A stretch of DNA of 64,000 bases, from the NCBI GenBank assembly GCA_947462335.1, contig OX381720.1, positions 43,569,152 through 43,633,151 of the forward strand. Direction: 5' to 3'. This DNA is from Harmothoe impar (Eukaryota > Annelida > Polychaeta > Phyllodocida > Polynoidae). Below are positions 35,309 to 44,637 of the stretch, one piece after another; the stretch's first letter is position 1, and the number at the start of each line of letters is the position of its first letter. The notes under the pieces were generated by a model that saw nothing but the letters and a program-made list of their open reading frames with translations, searched no databases and had not been told where the DNA came from. A program made the translations under genes and the position numbers.

Positions 35309-36923
35309 ATGTATCTGGTGCTGGCGGTATAATATGCCCAGTTTTTGCCCGGTTTTGGGGGTAGAAGAGAGAAATAGGAGCAGAATGGTGGAAAATTCCA
35401 TTTCTATCTTGCATCCAAAAAGTTAATGCCTTGGAGCCTATGGAGGCCCATGGAGGTGGTAGCTTTTTTTTCCTACATTTACATAATAGCGAAAGAGAGA
35501 AATAAATTCGTAAAGATCGCAGTTCAATTTAGTCAAGAAAAATTTATATTTTTTGGAAAAAATTTGCGCTAGATGCTGTCCCCCGACCTTGCCTGTCTCA
35601 TGTTTTTGTCGACTTTTGTCTATGTCGGACGATAACCAAAATATAAAGATTCTCCTGTCACAAAATTGTCTTAAAACGCAAAATTAGTAGGTGTATATTA
35701 CTCAGGGTTAATACCCTGAGTCAATTATGATGGTCACGTTTCTAAAAGTGGATGTCTAATTCTGAGTTCCAATCGTCAGATATGCTCACTTTAATAGTTA
35801 GGTGGTTGTGCAGACACATATAGTAGTTTCATTGGATTTAATGTGGAATCTCCATCAATTGGAATAACCATCTGCTGAGCCACTCATACCAAAGACATTA
35901 GAATATGTATCATCAAGTCTTCTTGAGCATGCCTCTGGTTACCGTCAAGACCCCTTCTTATTTCTAGAAGTATGCAAAGCGGGGGTTTATCTTGAGGAGT
36001 AGCTCCTGGGTTATTTTTAGACTGAGTACAGTAGGTGGCCCCTCCACTGGTCCTGGCGCTCACTCCTGGGCAGGTAAGATTCATCTAGTCTTGCATAACC
36101 CCTATAGACATTAACCTGTAGAGTATAAGGAAGGATTTAGCAATGACACATTGGGTAGCTCCACAGCAATGAACAGTTTATGCTTGATTAACAGCTCATG
36201 TACCCTCCTCTACACTGCTCAAATCCATACAGCTGTGTGACCATTCCAGCTCATGATTAAATACTATTTACTCATCAATATAGGGGGCATAATAAGGGTA
36301 ACCGATGCAAGGTTGTGAGTGGGTCAACGTTTTGTTATAGTCATATTTTAAATCTAGAGAATAACTGGAGCTATCGTATCTAATTGATGTTGAGTTTAGT
36401 TGAGTGAATTCCAATTGATGATATATCACAATACACCAAGCAGTTAGCCTATAATTAACCATTAATGGTGCAGTTATCGTTCTAAGTGCAGAAGAATATG
36501 TGTAGCTGGCCTGGGACAAGTCAGGTGTATATTGTAGTGTACAGGCTGCTGGAGTAGGTAGGTACAGAGTTGAGTCACTCCCAGAGGTATCTGTCTAGCC
36601 TACACCAAACCCTGGAGGTACACTGCTCTGTCCTTTCCACCCAATACCCTCCCTCACACAGGAGGAGAATCATATAGCACCTCATTACTAGAGCGGCTAA
36701 TCACCCCAGGTACCAGCTGTAATCAGACCCCAGGTCCGCCAGAGTGGAACCCTGCTACATCCACTGCCTGTGCCTGACACTGATACCTTGAGGCAATCCT
36801 AGACTGTATCCCAGGTAGAAAGGCTTTAATTACAGGTGTCTGCCTACATCAACACCCTGGAGGAGGTCTTTACCTATACACTATAGGAACACAGGTGGGA
36901 TCAGCGTTCTACATACAAGCACC
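35309..36923. other. Non-coding region upstream of the P1 gene
   Basis: No coding sequence was recognised. It includes the presumed P1 promoter; a pyrimidine-flanked start such as the CTTTACC near 36868 could be a 5' TOP-like transcription start, but this cannot be confirmed. Confidence 0.4.
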
Positions 36924-37109
36924 ATGACAGCCCCAAAGCCCAAGCCTATGAAGCCCATAAGTACAGATGAGCTGGCAGTGGTATATGCTGCCCTGATTCT
37001 GGCTGATGACGACATACCAATCACTGAGGACAAGCTCAACTGTATTCTTAATGCTGCTGAGGTACACGTGGAGCCCATCTGGCCTTCTCTTTTTGCCAAG
37101 GCCCTCCAG
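36924..37109 (+). CDS. RPLP1: Ribosomal stalk protein P1 (RPLP1-like), exon 1
   Basis: Encodes 62 residues. After a 14-residue basic, Pro-rich start ([14 protein letters not shown]) comes the conserved P1 dimerisation domain: [25 protein letters not shown], and [15 protein letters not shown]1 pairs with P2 on P0 in the stalk of the 60S subunit, where it recruits and activates translation GTPases. The exon ends in frame at CAG before a consensus GTGAGT donor (phase 0). The start is the only in-frame ATG upstream of the conserved block; the N terminus is about ten residues longer than typical animal P1. The partner exon is at 43881. Confidence 0.9.
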
Positions 37110-37909
37110 GTGAGTTTACTATAATGTCAATGCCTGGGTTGCTATATATCTGAACCGTAAGAAACAATGTCATATTCTGTATGTAGAGCTTGTTTATATA
37201 TAGTAAGACGTACATATGTACAAGTGAAATGAATGTAGTATAAATCAATGTCATATATATCCCTAGGCCTTATGAATGTTATCGAATCTGTCAATTATCC
37301 TTCCACATGCCAATAATCATACCCTGATCTCACAGCTGCATAGCTAAGCACTGTTTTGATTATGGTGCTAATTAAGCTAATTGGTCTGGATCTCGAAGGT
37401 CTGTGAACCGTGCAGTAATAGACCCCATGTAGTGGGAGGAAATAGATCCACTGTAGGGGAGTGATAGGGACCTCCTACTGTCCACTCTGGGGGACTGAGA
37501 GGGACCTCCTGGTGTCCGTTCTGTAATGCTCCCCCTGTCACCAGATCCATTGCTGTTACATAAGCACCATGGGACAACATTCCTGTCGTAAAAGCCAATC
37601 AGAAGGCAGTTATGGAGAATTGAGTCAAATCTTAGGAAAATTGTAGCTTAGATAACGGATCACAGCGATGTAGCAGGTGACAGGGCAAGGGGTGGAGCAT
37701 ACTTCTCAGAACTAACTTGTCAAATAACAGCTGCGCGTAGATGTGTGCAGGCACCATGCTAGTTAGTTGTCCTTCTCAAGGGTGTTCAGTCATCCAGCGT
37801 TCTTTACCTATTCTCTTTACATAAATTTTCCATTTGTAAATATCAGATAATAATATTCTAATTAGCTCCAAATGAAATGAAATATGTCTCTACTAGTAGG
37901 GTCTGTTAA

Positions 37910-38110
37910 CCCTTTGAGGGCGACCAAAAATTGATACTGTTAGCTGAGAGGGCGAGACTTTTTGCAGGTGTTTTCCCTAAGGACGAGCCTATGCTAAATC
38001 CCATAGAGTTATGATGACTATAGTCGATGCTCGCCCTGCCATGGCATCAACTATAGTCGATGCTCGCCCAGCCATGGCATCAACTATAGTTGATGCTCGC
38101 CCACAAAGGG
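37910..38110. mobile_element. piggyBac-type MITE (201 bp) flanked by TTAA
   Basis: Ends CCCTTTGAGGGCGA and TCGCCCACAAAGGG (inverted, one mismatch) are flanked on both sides by TTAA (37906-37909, 38111-38114), the signature of piggyBac-superfamily insertion. Inside are three tandem units of about 35 bp with AACTATAGTCGATGCTCGCC and CCATGGCATC. There is no transposase. Confidence 0.75.
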
Positions 38111-38723
38111 TTAATGGATTTAGGGGAACCGGCTGGACAAAACTCTGAAATTTTGGCTGCTGGTTCCTTTTGACCCTGTTTTTCAATCTGGCCAAGGTGA
38201 ATTTTAATAGGAACCCCCTGAAATCCAAGATGGCCACCATATTTGGAACACCTTTCAATATTCTGCTATAAATCCTTGTTTATTGACCAAAATAGTTGTG
38301 TAATAGCTCGAAATGACCGTATGGATAAGGGCTACCAAGGAGAGCATTTTTGGTATGATCTGGGTTATATGGTAAGCATGGCAACCAAATAAATGTAAAA
38401 AACGACATATTTTTCAGATAATTCTGCTATAAAATCCTTGTTCATCAACCAATAACGTTGTGTAATAGCTCAAAATTACCGTCAGGGTAGTGGCCAACCA
38501 ATAGACCCCTTTTTGTTAAGATTCAACTAATATGGTAACCATGGTAACCAGATAATTGTAAAAAATGACACATTTTTCATATAATTCTGCTATAAAATCC
38601 TTGTTTATTGATCAAATAGTTGTGTAATAGCTCAAAATGATTGTATGGGTGGTGGCTAACAAGTAGAACCCTTCTTGCTAGGATTCACCTAATATGATTA
38701 CCATGGCAACCAGATAATTGCAA

Positions 38724-40716
38724 TAGTAGAGTAGATAAACCAGTGAATTTGACCAACATTGGCACTAGTGGCGGAAAGCATGCAAATTTGCCTCCAGGGG
38801 TGTTTTAACATGCTGAACCCATTTCTTAGTGGAAACATCATTTTTGAAAATTGTTTCTACTTGTAAATTGACTTTGAAATAAAAAAGTAGAAAATTATTA
38901 TTTTTAAATCATGTTAAAATCAACATGATGCTTAGAGCAGAACAGGAACGAGTGTACATTCACTTAAAATCACTGCTACCCATCCATATTATTCATATAG
39001 AGTCCAAATAAGCAATGACTCTCTTTCTGACCCTCTTTCTGAATGGAGTCAGGGAACCGAGTCTAGCCGGCCTGGACTCCCTCTACAAGAGAGTCAGAAT
39101 GTACTGCCCCCCTTTGACTGCCACAGCTCCCTTGACTCGGTGAAAAAGGGAGTCATTCTCAATTGGACTGTCTTAATGGGCAAAGGGAGTCTGGATATGT
39201 AAAAGGGGAGTCACCAAGTGTTGATTCTAATATACCCTGCTAGGTGGTAGCACTATGCCCAAAGTGGTACTTATCTGGAGGCTCACTTCATCTATATATC
39301 CATATAAACTCATAAAAATTGATAATTACTCTTACTATGAATGCCTATAGCATGGGCATTTAATAAAATAATTAAGCATTTGTACATAATTCTAGCATAG
39401 CTATGATATCTTAGGTATATGACCTTCCATAGACACCTACTTTGTCGAAATACGAGAAAATTAAATCCATAGCAAATCATAGCAAATCAGACATTCATTT
39501 ATATTGACTAAATGTGCATTGAGGGATCTTGAATATCCCTCTTAGGCCTTGCACCAATATAATGTGCAGAGATGAGCTCTTGTTACAGCCATTAAACCTA
39601 TTAGATAGAGAAAGAGCTACCAGCACTGCACATTGTCAATATGAAAGATGTATAAATGGAGTCTTATGTGAGTTAGACTCCCTTTACAAAGAGAGCCAAA
39701 GATAAATTGGACTCCTTCACCTAACTGAGTCAGTGAAAGGGACTTATTCTGAAAACAAAATGTGGACTCCCTTAACAGAGGCACAGTGACTCTCTTTCGA
39801 AAGTGCAGACTCCCTTTCATGAACAAAGGGAGTCATTCTGAAAGCAAGACCTGAACTCCCTTTCTGACATTTTGAAGGCAAATCCAGGACAGAAGGGAGT
39901 CACATAGCTCCTTATCTAAAAGGAGTCAGGAATTGACTCCATGCAGAAAGAGAGTCAGAGAGAGAGTTATTATAATTTAGACTCTTTATAATTAACATTG
40001 ATGGGTATGGTGTAATTTTGGATGGAAATTAGAGGCAAAACCAGGGGTAGCATAACGGAGTCCCATAGCTCCCTTTCTAAAGGGAGTCAGGCACGGACTC
40101 CATTCAGAAAGAGACTGACAAAGAAAGTCATTGCAAATTTGGACCCTATATGGGTAGCAGTAATTCTGATATTCTGGAGGAAAACCTAGGGCTCACATAA
40201 GGGTTTCACATCGCTCCTTTGCTAAAGGGAGTCATGTAATTGACTCCATTCATGAAAGAGATTCTGGAGAGAGTCATTGATACTTTAGACTCTATATAAT
40301 TAACAATGCTGGGTAGCAGTAATTTTGGATACAGTTTGGAGGCATAACCAGGGATCACTTAAGGGAGTCATATAGCTCCCTTGTTCAAGTGAGTCAGGCA
40401 CTGACTCCATTCAGAAAGAGGGTCAGAAAGAGGGTCATTGCTGATTTGGACTCTATATATGATTAACATGGATGGATAGCAGTCATTTTGATTGTGTGTA
40501 CACCCTTTCCTGTTCTGCTAAAATCATGGCGATTTGAATATGATTTAAAAAAATTATTTTCTACTTTCTTATTTCAAATCAATTTTCCAAGTAGAAACAT
40601 TTGCCAAAAATATGTTTCTTCTTAGAAATGGATTCAGCACATTGAGAAGGCCCTACAAGCCAATTTTCATGCTTTCCGCCGGAAGTGCCAATGTCAATGC
40701 ACTATCTACTGCACTA
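38724..40716. mobile_element. 2-kb non-autonomous DNA element with ~210-bp inverted ends
   Basis: Left arm 38724-38946 and right arm 40509-40716 are inverted copies (for example GGCGGAAAGCATG, AAGTAGAAAAT, GCAGAACAGG). A 3-bp CAA lies at both borders (38721-38723, 40717-40719) where neighbouring array units show a single uninterrupted sequence, so it is the likely target duplication. The interior has no transposase. It carries many AAAGGGAGTC / GACTCCATTCAGAAAGAG inverted motifs and about four tandem units of 150-163 bp (about 39890-40490). The superfamily is not certain; a 3-bp duplication fits PIF/Harbinger-like or related elements. Confidence 0.78.
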
Positions 40717-40788
40717 CAAAAAATGTAACATTTTTCATATGATTCTGCTATAAAATCCTTGTTCATTAACTTAAATAGTTGTGTAATA

Positions 40789-41774
40789 CAGTAAAACTTC
40801 GTTATTACAAACACCTTGTTACCAGCAAGATTAATTCATTATAAACGAATTTCGTAGTAACCAAATTCAATATTTGTTATATGTTTCAATCAGATTAACT
40901 TGCTCAAATACCCCTCTATCGAATCCTAGATGATGTGGCCAAAAAAAGATGATGTGGCATACCTTATACCCACCAATGGCTAATAGATCCCATAGGAACA
41001 ACCATATTTAACTTAAAACTTAAATGGGCAGACCTTCAAAAGGCCAAAATATATTTTGGTCACATTGTCCGTTGGTCACATCATCTTTTGGCCACATCAT
41101 CGATAACTGTTACAGTATGAATTGGTCAGAGTTTGCCCTCAAAAATTGGCAACGTCCATTGAATTTGACAACTTTGGCCACATCGTCCTATGGCCACATG
41201 GGTCTAATGGGCACATGGTCCATTGGTCACATGTACCCAAATGGTCCAGGAGGCGTACTCCCCCCCCCCTCCCCCCATTCCCACACCTCCGTCACCATGG
41301 CCCCCCTACACCTCTCCTGCCGCCTCCCCACTGTCACACCTCCGACAATCCCCCCCCCCCCCTCCTCCCCCTCCCCAGTACCCGCAGTTCAAAAGGACAG
41401 AAGACCCCCTCATTTACCTGAATGGCGGTCTGAGTTCAAAGCCCTCCCCCCCCCCCATTCACCTCACTGGTTGTCGGAGTTCAAAGGGATAGAAGCTCCC
41501 CCCCCCCCCCCCAAATAAAAAAGGAAAAAAAAAAAAACATGACTGCATAGATGACATGACAGGCCATGGGGACAATAATCAAATTTTAAAACTTATGTTT
41601 TCCCCCCTGAAAGCTATATTTTACTTCGTTGTAAACGAAGTTATAGCTGAAGCAATTCGTTCTAAAGAAGTTCTTTTACTATAGAAATGTACTAGAGAAA
41701 ACCATTTTCTATAGAATTTGTTTGTTATAAACAAAATTCGTTACAACAGAGTTTGTAATAACAAAGTTTTACTC
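40789..41774. mobile_element. Pogo/Tc1-mariner-type MITE (986 bp) flanked by TA
   Basis: Ends CAGTAAAACTTCGTTATTAC and, inverted, GTAATAACAAAGTTTTACTC. A TA lies at each side (40787-40788 and 41775-41776), while the other array units read GTGTAATAGCTC without interruption, so the TA duplication is directly visible. The CAGTAAAAC ends resemble pogo/Tigger-type elements. The inside has ~18-bp GGCCACATCATC-like repeats (40930-41235) and long C-tracts (41255-41515); the open frames there are low-complexity. There is no transposase. Confidence 0.8.
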
Positions 41775-41914
41775 TAGCTCAAAAAGGACCGTGTGGAAGG
41801 TGTCTAGGCCTATTAAATAGAACCCATTTGCCAGGATCCAGCTAGTATGGTAACTATGGCAACTAGATAATTATAAAAATTGAATTATTCTCACATTATT
41901 ATGCTATATGATCT

Positions 41915-42096
41915 ATAAGATGGGTTGTTGAATATTGAAAATTTACAGCTTGTGCCAAATTAATGGCAGCACCAGAGATGTAGGAATGTAGGAATGGGTT
42001 TCCAAGTGGAACAAGGTGTCCAACTAGCTTCTTACCAGAGAAGCCGCTGGCTATCTCTACTGGAGTGGGCAAATGCTTTGTATTGGAAGACTTCTT
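41915..42096. mobile_element. ~182-bp insert in array unit 5
   Basis: Array unit 5 is about 200 bp too long. TATGATCT occurs at 41907-41914 and again at 42097-42104, bracketing the extra sequence, which would fit an 8-bp target duplication such as hAT elements make. No inverted ends are evident, so its nature is uncertain. A 70-codon minus-strand frame across it has no recognised motif. Confidence 0.4.
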
Positions 42097-42423
42097 TATG
42101 ATCTTCACCACCCTTGCTAATTAACCAAAAAATAGGTGTGTAATAGCTCAAAATGATATAAACAAGGACGAACATTCAAAACAATTTATGCAATGATCCA
42201 GCTAAGATGGTAACAACAGCAACCAGATAATTGCAAAAAAATGACATATTTTCACATGATTTAGCTATTAGATCCTTGCTTATTAGGATAAATAGTTTAG
42301 GAATAGCTCAGAATGATGCCATGGAAAGGGCTAGTAGATGGGAACTATTCTGTTACCATCAAAGTCATGTGGCAACCATGGCAAACCAATATTTGTGAAA
42401 ATTGACATATTTTCATACCATTG

Positions 42424-42478
42424 TAACGGTCGCAGAAAAATCATCTGCTGCTCTACCAACTGAGAGATACGAGGTGCA
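42424..42478 (-). other. tRNA-derived fragment (SINE head or tRNA relic)
   Basis: On the minus strand the sequence reads CTCGTATCTCTCAGTTGGTA then GAGCAGCAGA. This matches the D-arm/A-box of a tRNA (CTCAGTTGGTAGAGC) and is followed by a 5-bp stem GCAGA/TCTGC around a seven-base loop. The T arm and B-box are missing, as the sequence switches to the array DNA. It is not a functional tRNA gene; most likely a SINE head or tRNA pseudogene. Confidence 0.5.
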
Positions 42479-42619
42479 TATTTATCCATGAAAATCTTGG
42501 GTATTCTAGTTAGTTGCAGATATAGCTATACACGCACACCCTGTGGTCAGTGTGTGTGTAGGGGGAGGGCTAGGTTGAACTAAGTAAGGGGTATTACCCC
42601 TCCTTTCCACTGAAACCAT

Positions 42620-43060
42620 GGCCTCCTCCTGCCTTCCTTGGTCTGCTTCTGCCCTCTGCACCCTGCCCTCTGTGCCCCCTTCTTCCTGCCCTCTTTGCCA
42701 CTCCTCAGTCTTCGGTACCTCCCTTGCCTTTTGTCTCCTCCTCCCCATGCCCTCTGTGTCCTCCCCCATTCCCTCGTGTCCTCCCCTTGCCCTATGTGTC
42801 CTCGTCCCCCTGTGCTCTGTGTCCTCCTCCCCCTGTCCTCTGTGTCTTCCACCTGCCCTCTGTGTCCTCCCTCTGACCTCTGTGCCATCTCCCTGCCCTC
42901 TGTGTCCTCGCCTTGCCCTCTGTGTCCTCTCCTTGCCCTATGTGTCCTCCTCCCCCTGTGTTCTGTGTCTTCATCCTGCCCTCTGTGTCCTCCTCCCCCT
43001 GCCCTCTGTGTCCTCCCTCTAACCTCTGTGCCCTCCCCCTGCCCTCAGTGCCTTTGTCAC
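42620..43060. repeat. C/T-rich minisatellite, ~20-bp unit
   Basis: Around twenty imperfect units of GCCCTCTGTGTCCTCCCTCT, with length variants of 18-24. Open frames on both strands are low-complexity artefacts. Confidence 0.85.
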
Positions 43061-43880
43061 CCCACTCTTTCTCTCCTATCCCCTGCCTATCCTGCCATCT
43101 ATTTGTGCTGCTCACTTCCCTACTAATTGCATTACCAATATGTCCCTCAGCCTCTCCCTGTCCCTCTTCCTATCTATGTCTAATTGCATACATATCCCTT
43201 CACATCTATTTTACCTTTTCCCCCTCTCTCTGCATCCCTCTCCCTCACATCAGGGGTTTGTGTATGTTGAGTAAGTGGGAACTTGGAAGGGTGTGCTGCC
43301 TGTGGAGCACCAACTGTTGGCACTGGAAGCTGATAGCTTTCCACTAAAACAGTCTGTGCTAGAATAACTATAATGCTAGGATGATTATCTCTGATCAATT
43401 TTAAACAGTGAGTAAAGAGTTGGAAGACCCTAGGGCTAAATCTATTGATGTCACACCCTTTGATCATACTCAAAGATCCTGGAGTAAAATGAATTATTGT
43501 TTTAAGAACACACCATAAAATCACCTTTATGATAGAGGAGCCTAAAGGTGTGCGACCACAGTTTATATTCCAGATCTAATATACCAAAATGAACCCATGA
43601 AATTAAGGCAGTATGATGTATAGATATTATTTAGAGCTACCCTTTCTGAGAAGCAATACATTCCCTATAATTATAATTTCTTGTCCTTCCTAAACTCACT
43701 ACATTTTGCAAAGAAAAATCTATTTTTATTTGACCTAGAGTTACCCTACATACTAATCCTACCCTTTGCAACCGTTATCAGACTTAGATCTATAACATTG
43801 TCCAGTCAATCAGAAGAGTGTCTTTCTTCACTTCCCTACCGGGTTAAGGGATATTTACCTAATAATACTGTCTCTTTCAG

Positions 43881-44051
43881 ACTGTCAACATCCGTGAGAT
43901 GATTGCGTCAATTGGTGGGGCTGCCGGTGGCGCTATGGGTCCGGCAGATGCTGCAGCAGTGGCGCCCCCTGTAGAGGAGGTCAAGAAACCAGTAGTGGTA
44001 GAAGAAGAGTCGGACAGTGACGATGACATGGGCCTCAGTCTGTTTGACTAA
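43881..44051 (+). CDS. RPLP1: Ribosomal stalk protein P1, exon 2
   Basis: After a TCTCTTTCAG acceptor, 56 codons continue the protein in phase 0: TVNIREMIASIGG, a short Ala/Gly/Pro hinge, a Glu/Lys/Val segment, then the acidic tail EEESDSDDDMGLSLFD and TAA at 44049-44051. The full product is 118 residues, close to the usual 110-115. The hinge is shorter and less Ala-rich than in vertebrate P1. The last seven residues, which contact elongation factors, read MGLSLFD, whereas nearly all eukaryotic P proteins have MGFGLFD. A paralogue or a lineage-specific change are both possible. Its convergent neighbour is the ankyrin/SOCS gene. Confidence 0.9.
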   Translation, partial: TVNIREMIASIGGAAGGAMGPADAAAVAPPVEEVKKPVVVEEESDSDDDMGLSLFD

Positions 44052-44189
44052 CGTCACGTCACGAGGACGTATGGAGAAAAGACCAAAGACCATTGTGTAC
44101 ATCCTAGAGAGATCGTCAACAATGGATGCATGCAGGACCAGTAGAGACATGAAATCATGTATTTGGGGTAATTCTACTATGCAAAGTCA

Positions 44190-44195
44190 AATAAA
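44190..44195 (+). terminator. P1 polyadenylation signal
   Basis: AATAAA 139 bases after the P1 stop codon, followed by a GT-rich stretch (TGTCTTTGTGTTGGTGTTTT) typical of a cleavage-site downstream element. Confidence 0.7.
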
Positions 44196-44625
44196 AAAAA
44201 TAGCTGGTACAGATGTCTTTGTGTTGGTGTTTTAACGCTATGTATATTAGGAAGATTGATTGATTTTTCGGTAGAATAAAAGAATTTGATAGCGAATCCG
44301 AAGACTAGCTATCATATGTAGATTTCTCCATGATAGGATAATATAGGACTATGTCATACTTAGTAGTCTTGGTAAATATAATGCAAGCAATTAGGTAAAA
44401 GATGACAATACAACAAAACACAATCGTTCTTGTAAATTGCTTTATCACAAAAACACAATACTTAGTGTAAATTGGAAACACTAGGTAATTTTAACGGAAC
44501 TATCTTTAAACAGACAATTTGGCCTACATAACCTTTGCCATTAATACTACCATTAAAGCTGCTCAAGTTTTAGCAGAACTCCCCTGCTTTCATTTAGGTG
44601 TTCTTGAAGTTGCTTAAATACTGTG

Positions 44626-44631
44626 TTTATT
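44626..44631 (-). terminator. Possible polyadenylation signal of the ankyrin/SOCS gene
   Basis: TTTATT on the plus strand gives AATAAA on the gene strand only a few bases beyond the stop codon. This would make a very short 3' UTR, so the real signal may lie further down. Confidence 0.3.
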
Positions 44632-44637
44632 GTGACT

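Larger units (their letters stand above)
38261..42420. repeat. ~162-bp tandem array (six units) interrupted by three insertions
   Basis: Units begin near 38261, 38422, 38585, 40743, 41898 and 42260 and share TTCTGCTATAAAATCCTTG, TTGTGTAATAGCTCAAAATG and a GGTAACCATGGCAACCAGAT phrase. The uninterrupted spacings are 161 and 163 bp. Subtracting the inserted elements gives about 162, 167 and 162 bp for the others, so the array was formed first and invaded afterwards. Confidence 0.85.
37110..43880 (+). other. P1 intron, 6771 bp, filled with repeats
   Basis: Runs from GTGAGT to a TCTCTTTCAG acceptor. It holds a TTAA-flanked MITE (37910-38110), a ~162-bp tandem array (38261-42420) split by three insertions, a tRNA-like fragment (42424-42478) and a C/T-rich ~20-bp minisatellite (42620-43060). 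The remaining parts show nothing recognised. Confidence 0.85.

Noticed and set aside
41024..41518. 164-codon Pro-rich ORF
   Set aside because: Lies inside the pogo-like MITE and is mostly translated poly-C tract.
42424..42478. Functional tRNA gene on the minus strand
   Set aside because: Only the D arm and an anticodon-like stem are present; the T arm, B-box and acceptor pairing are absent.
42506..43347. Several ORFs of 87-162 codons rich in Cys/Leu/Pro/Ser or Gly/Arg/Glu
   Set aside because: They follow the C/T-rich ~20-bp minisatellite on both strands and have no gene features.
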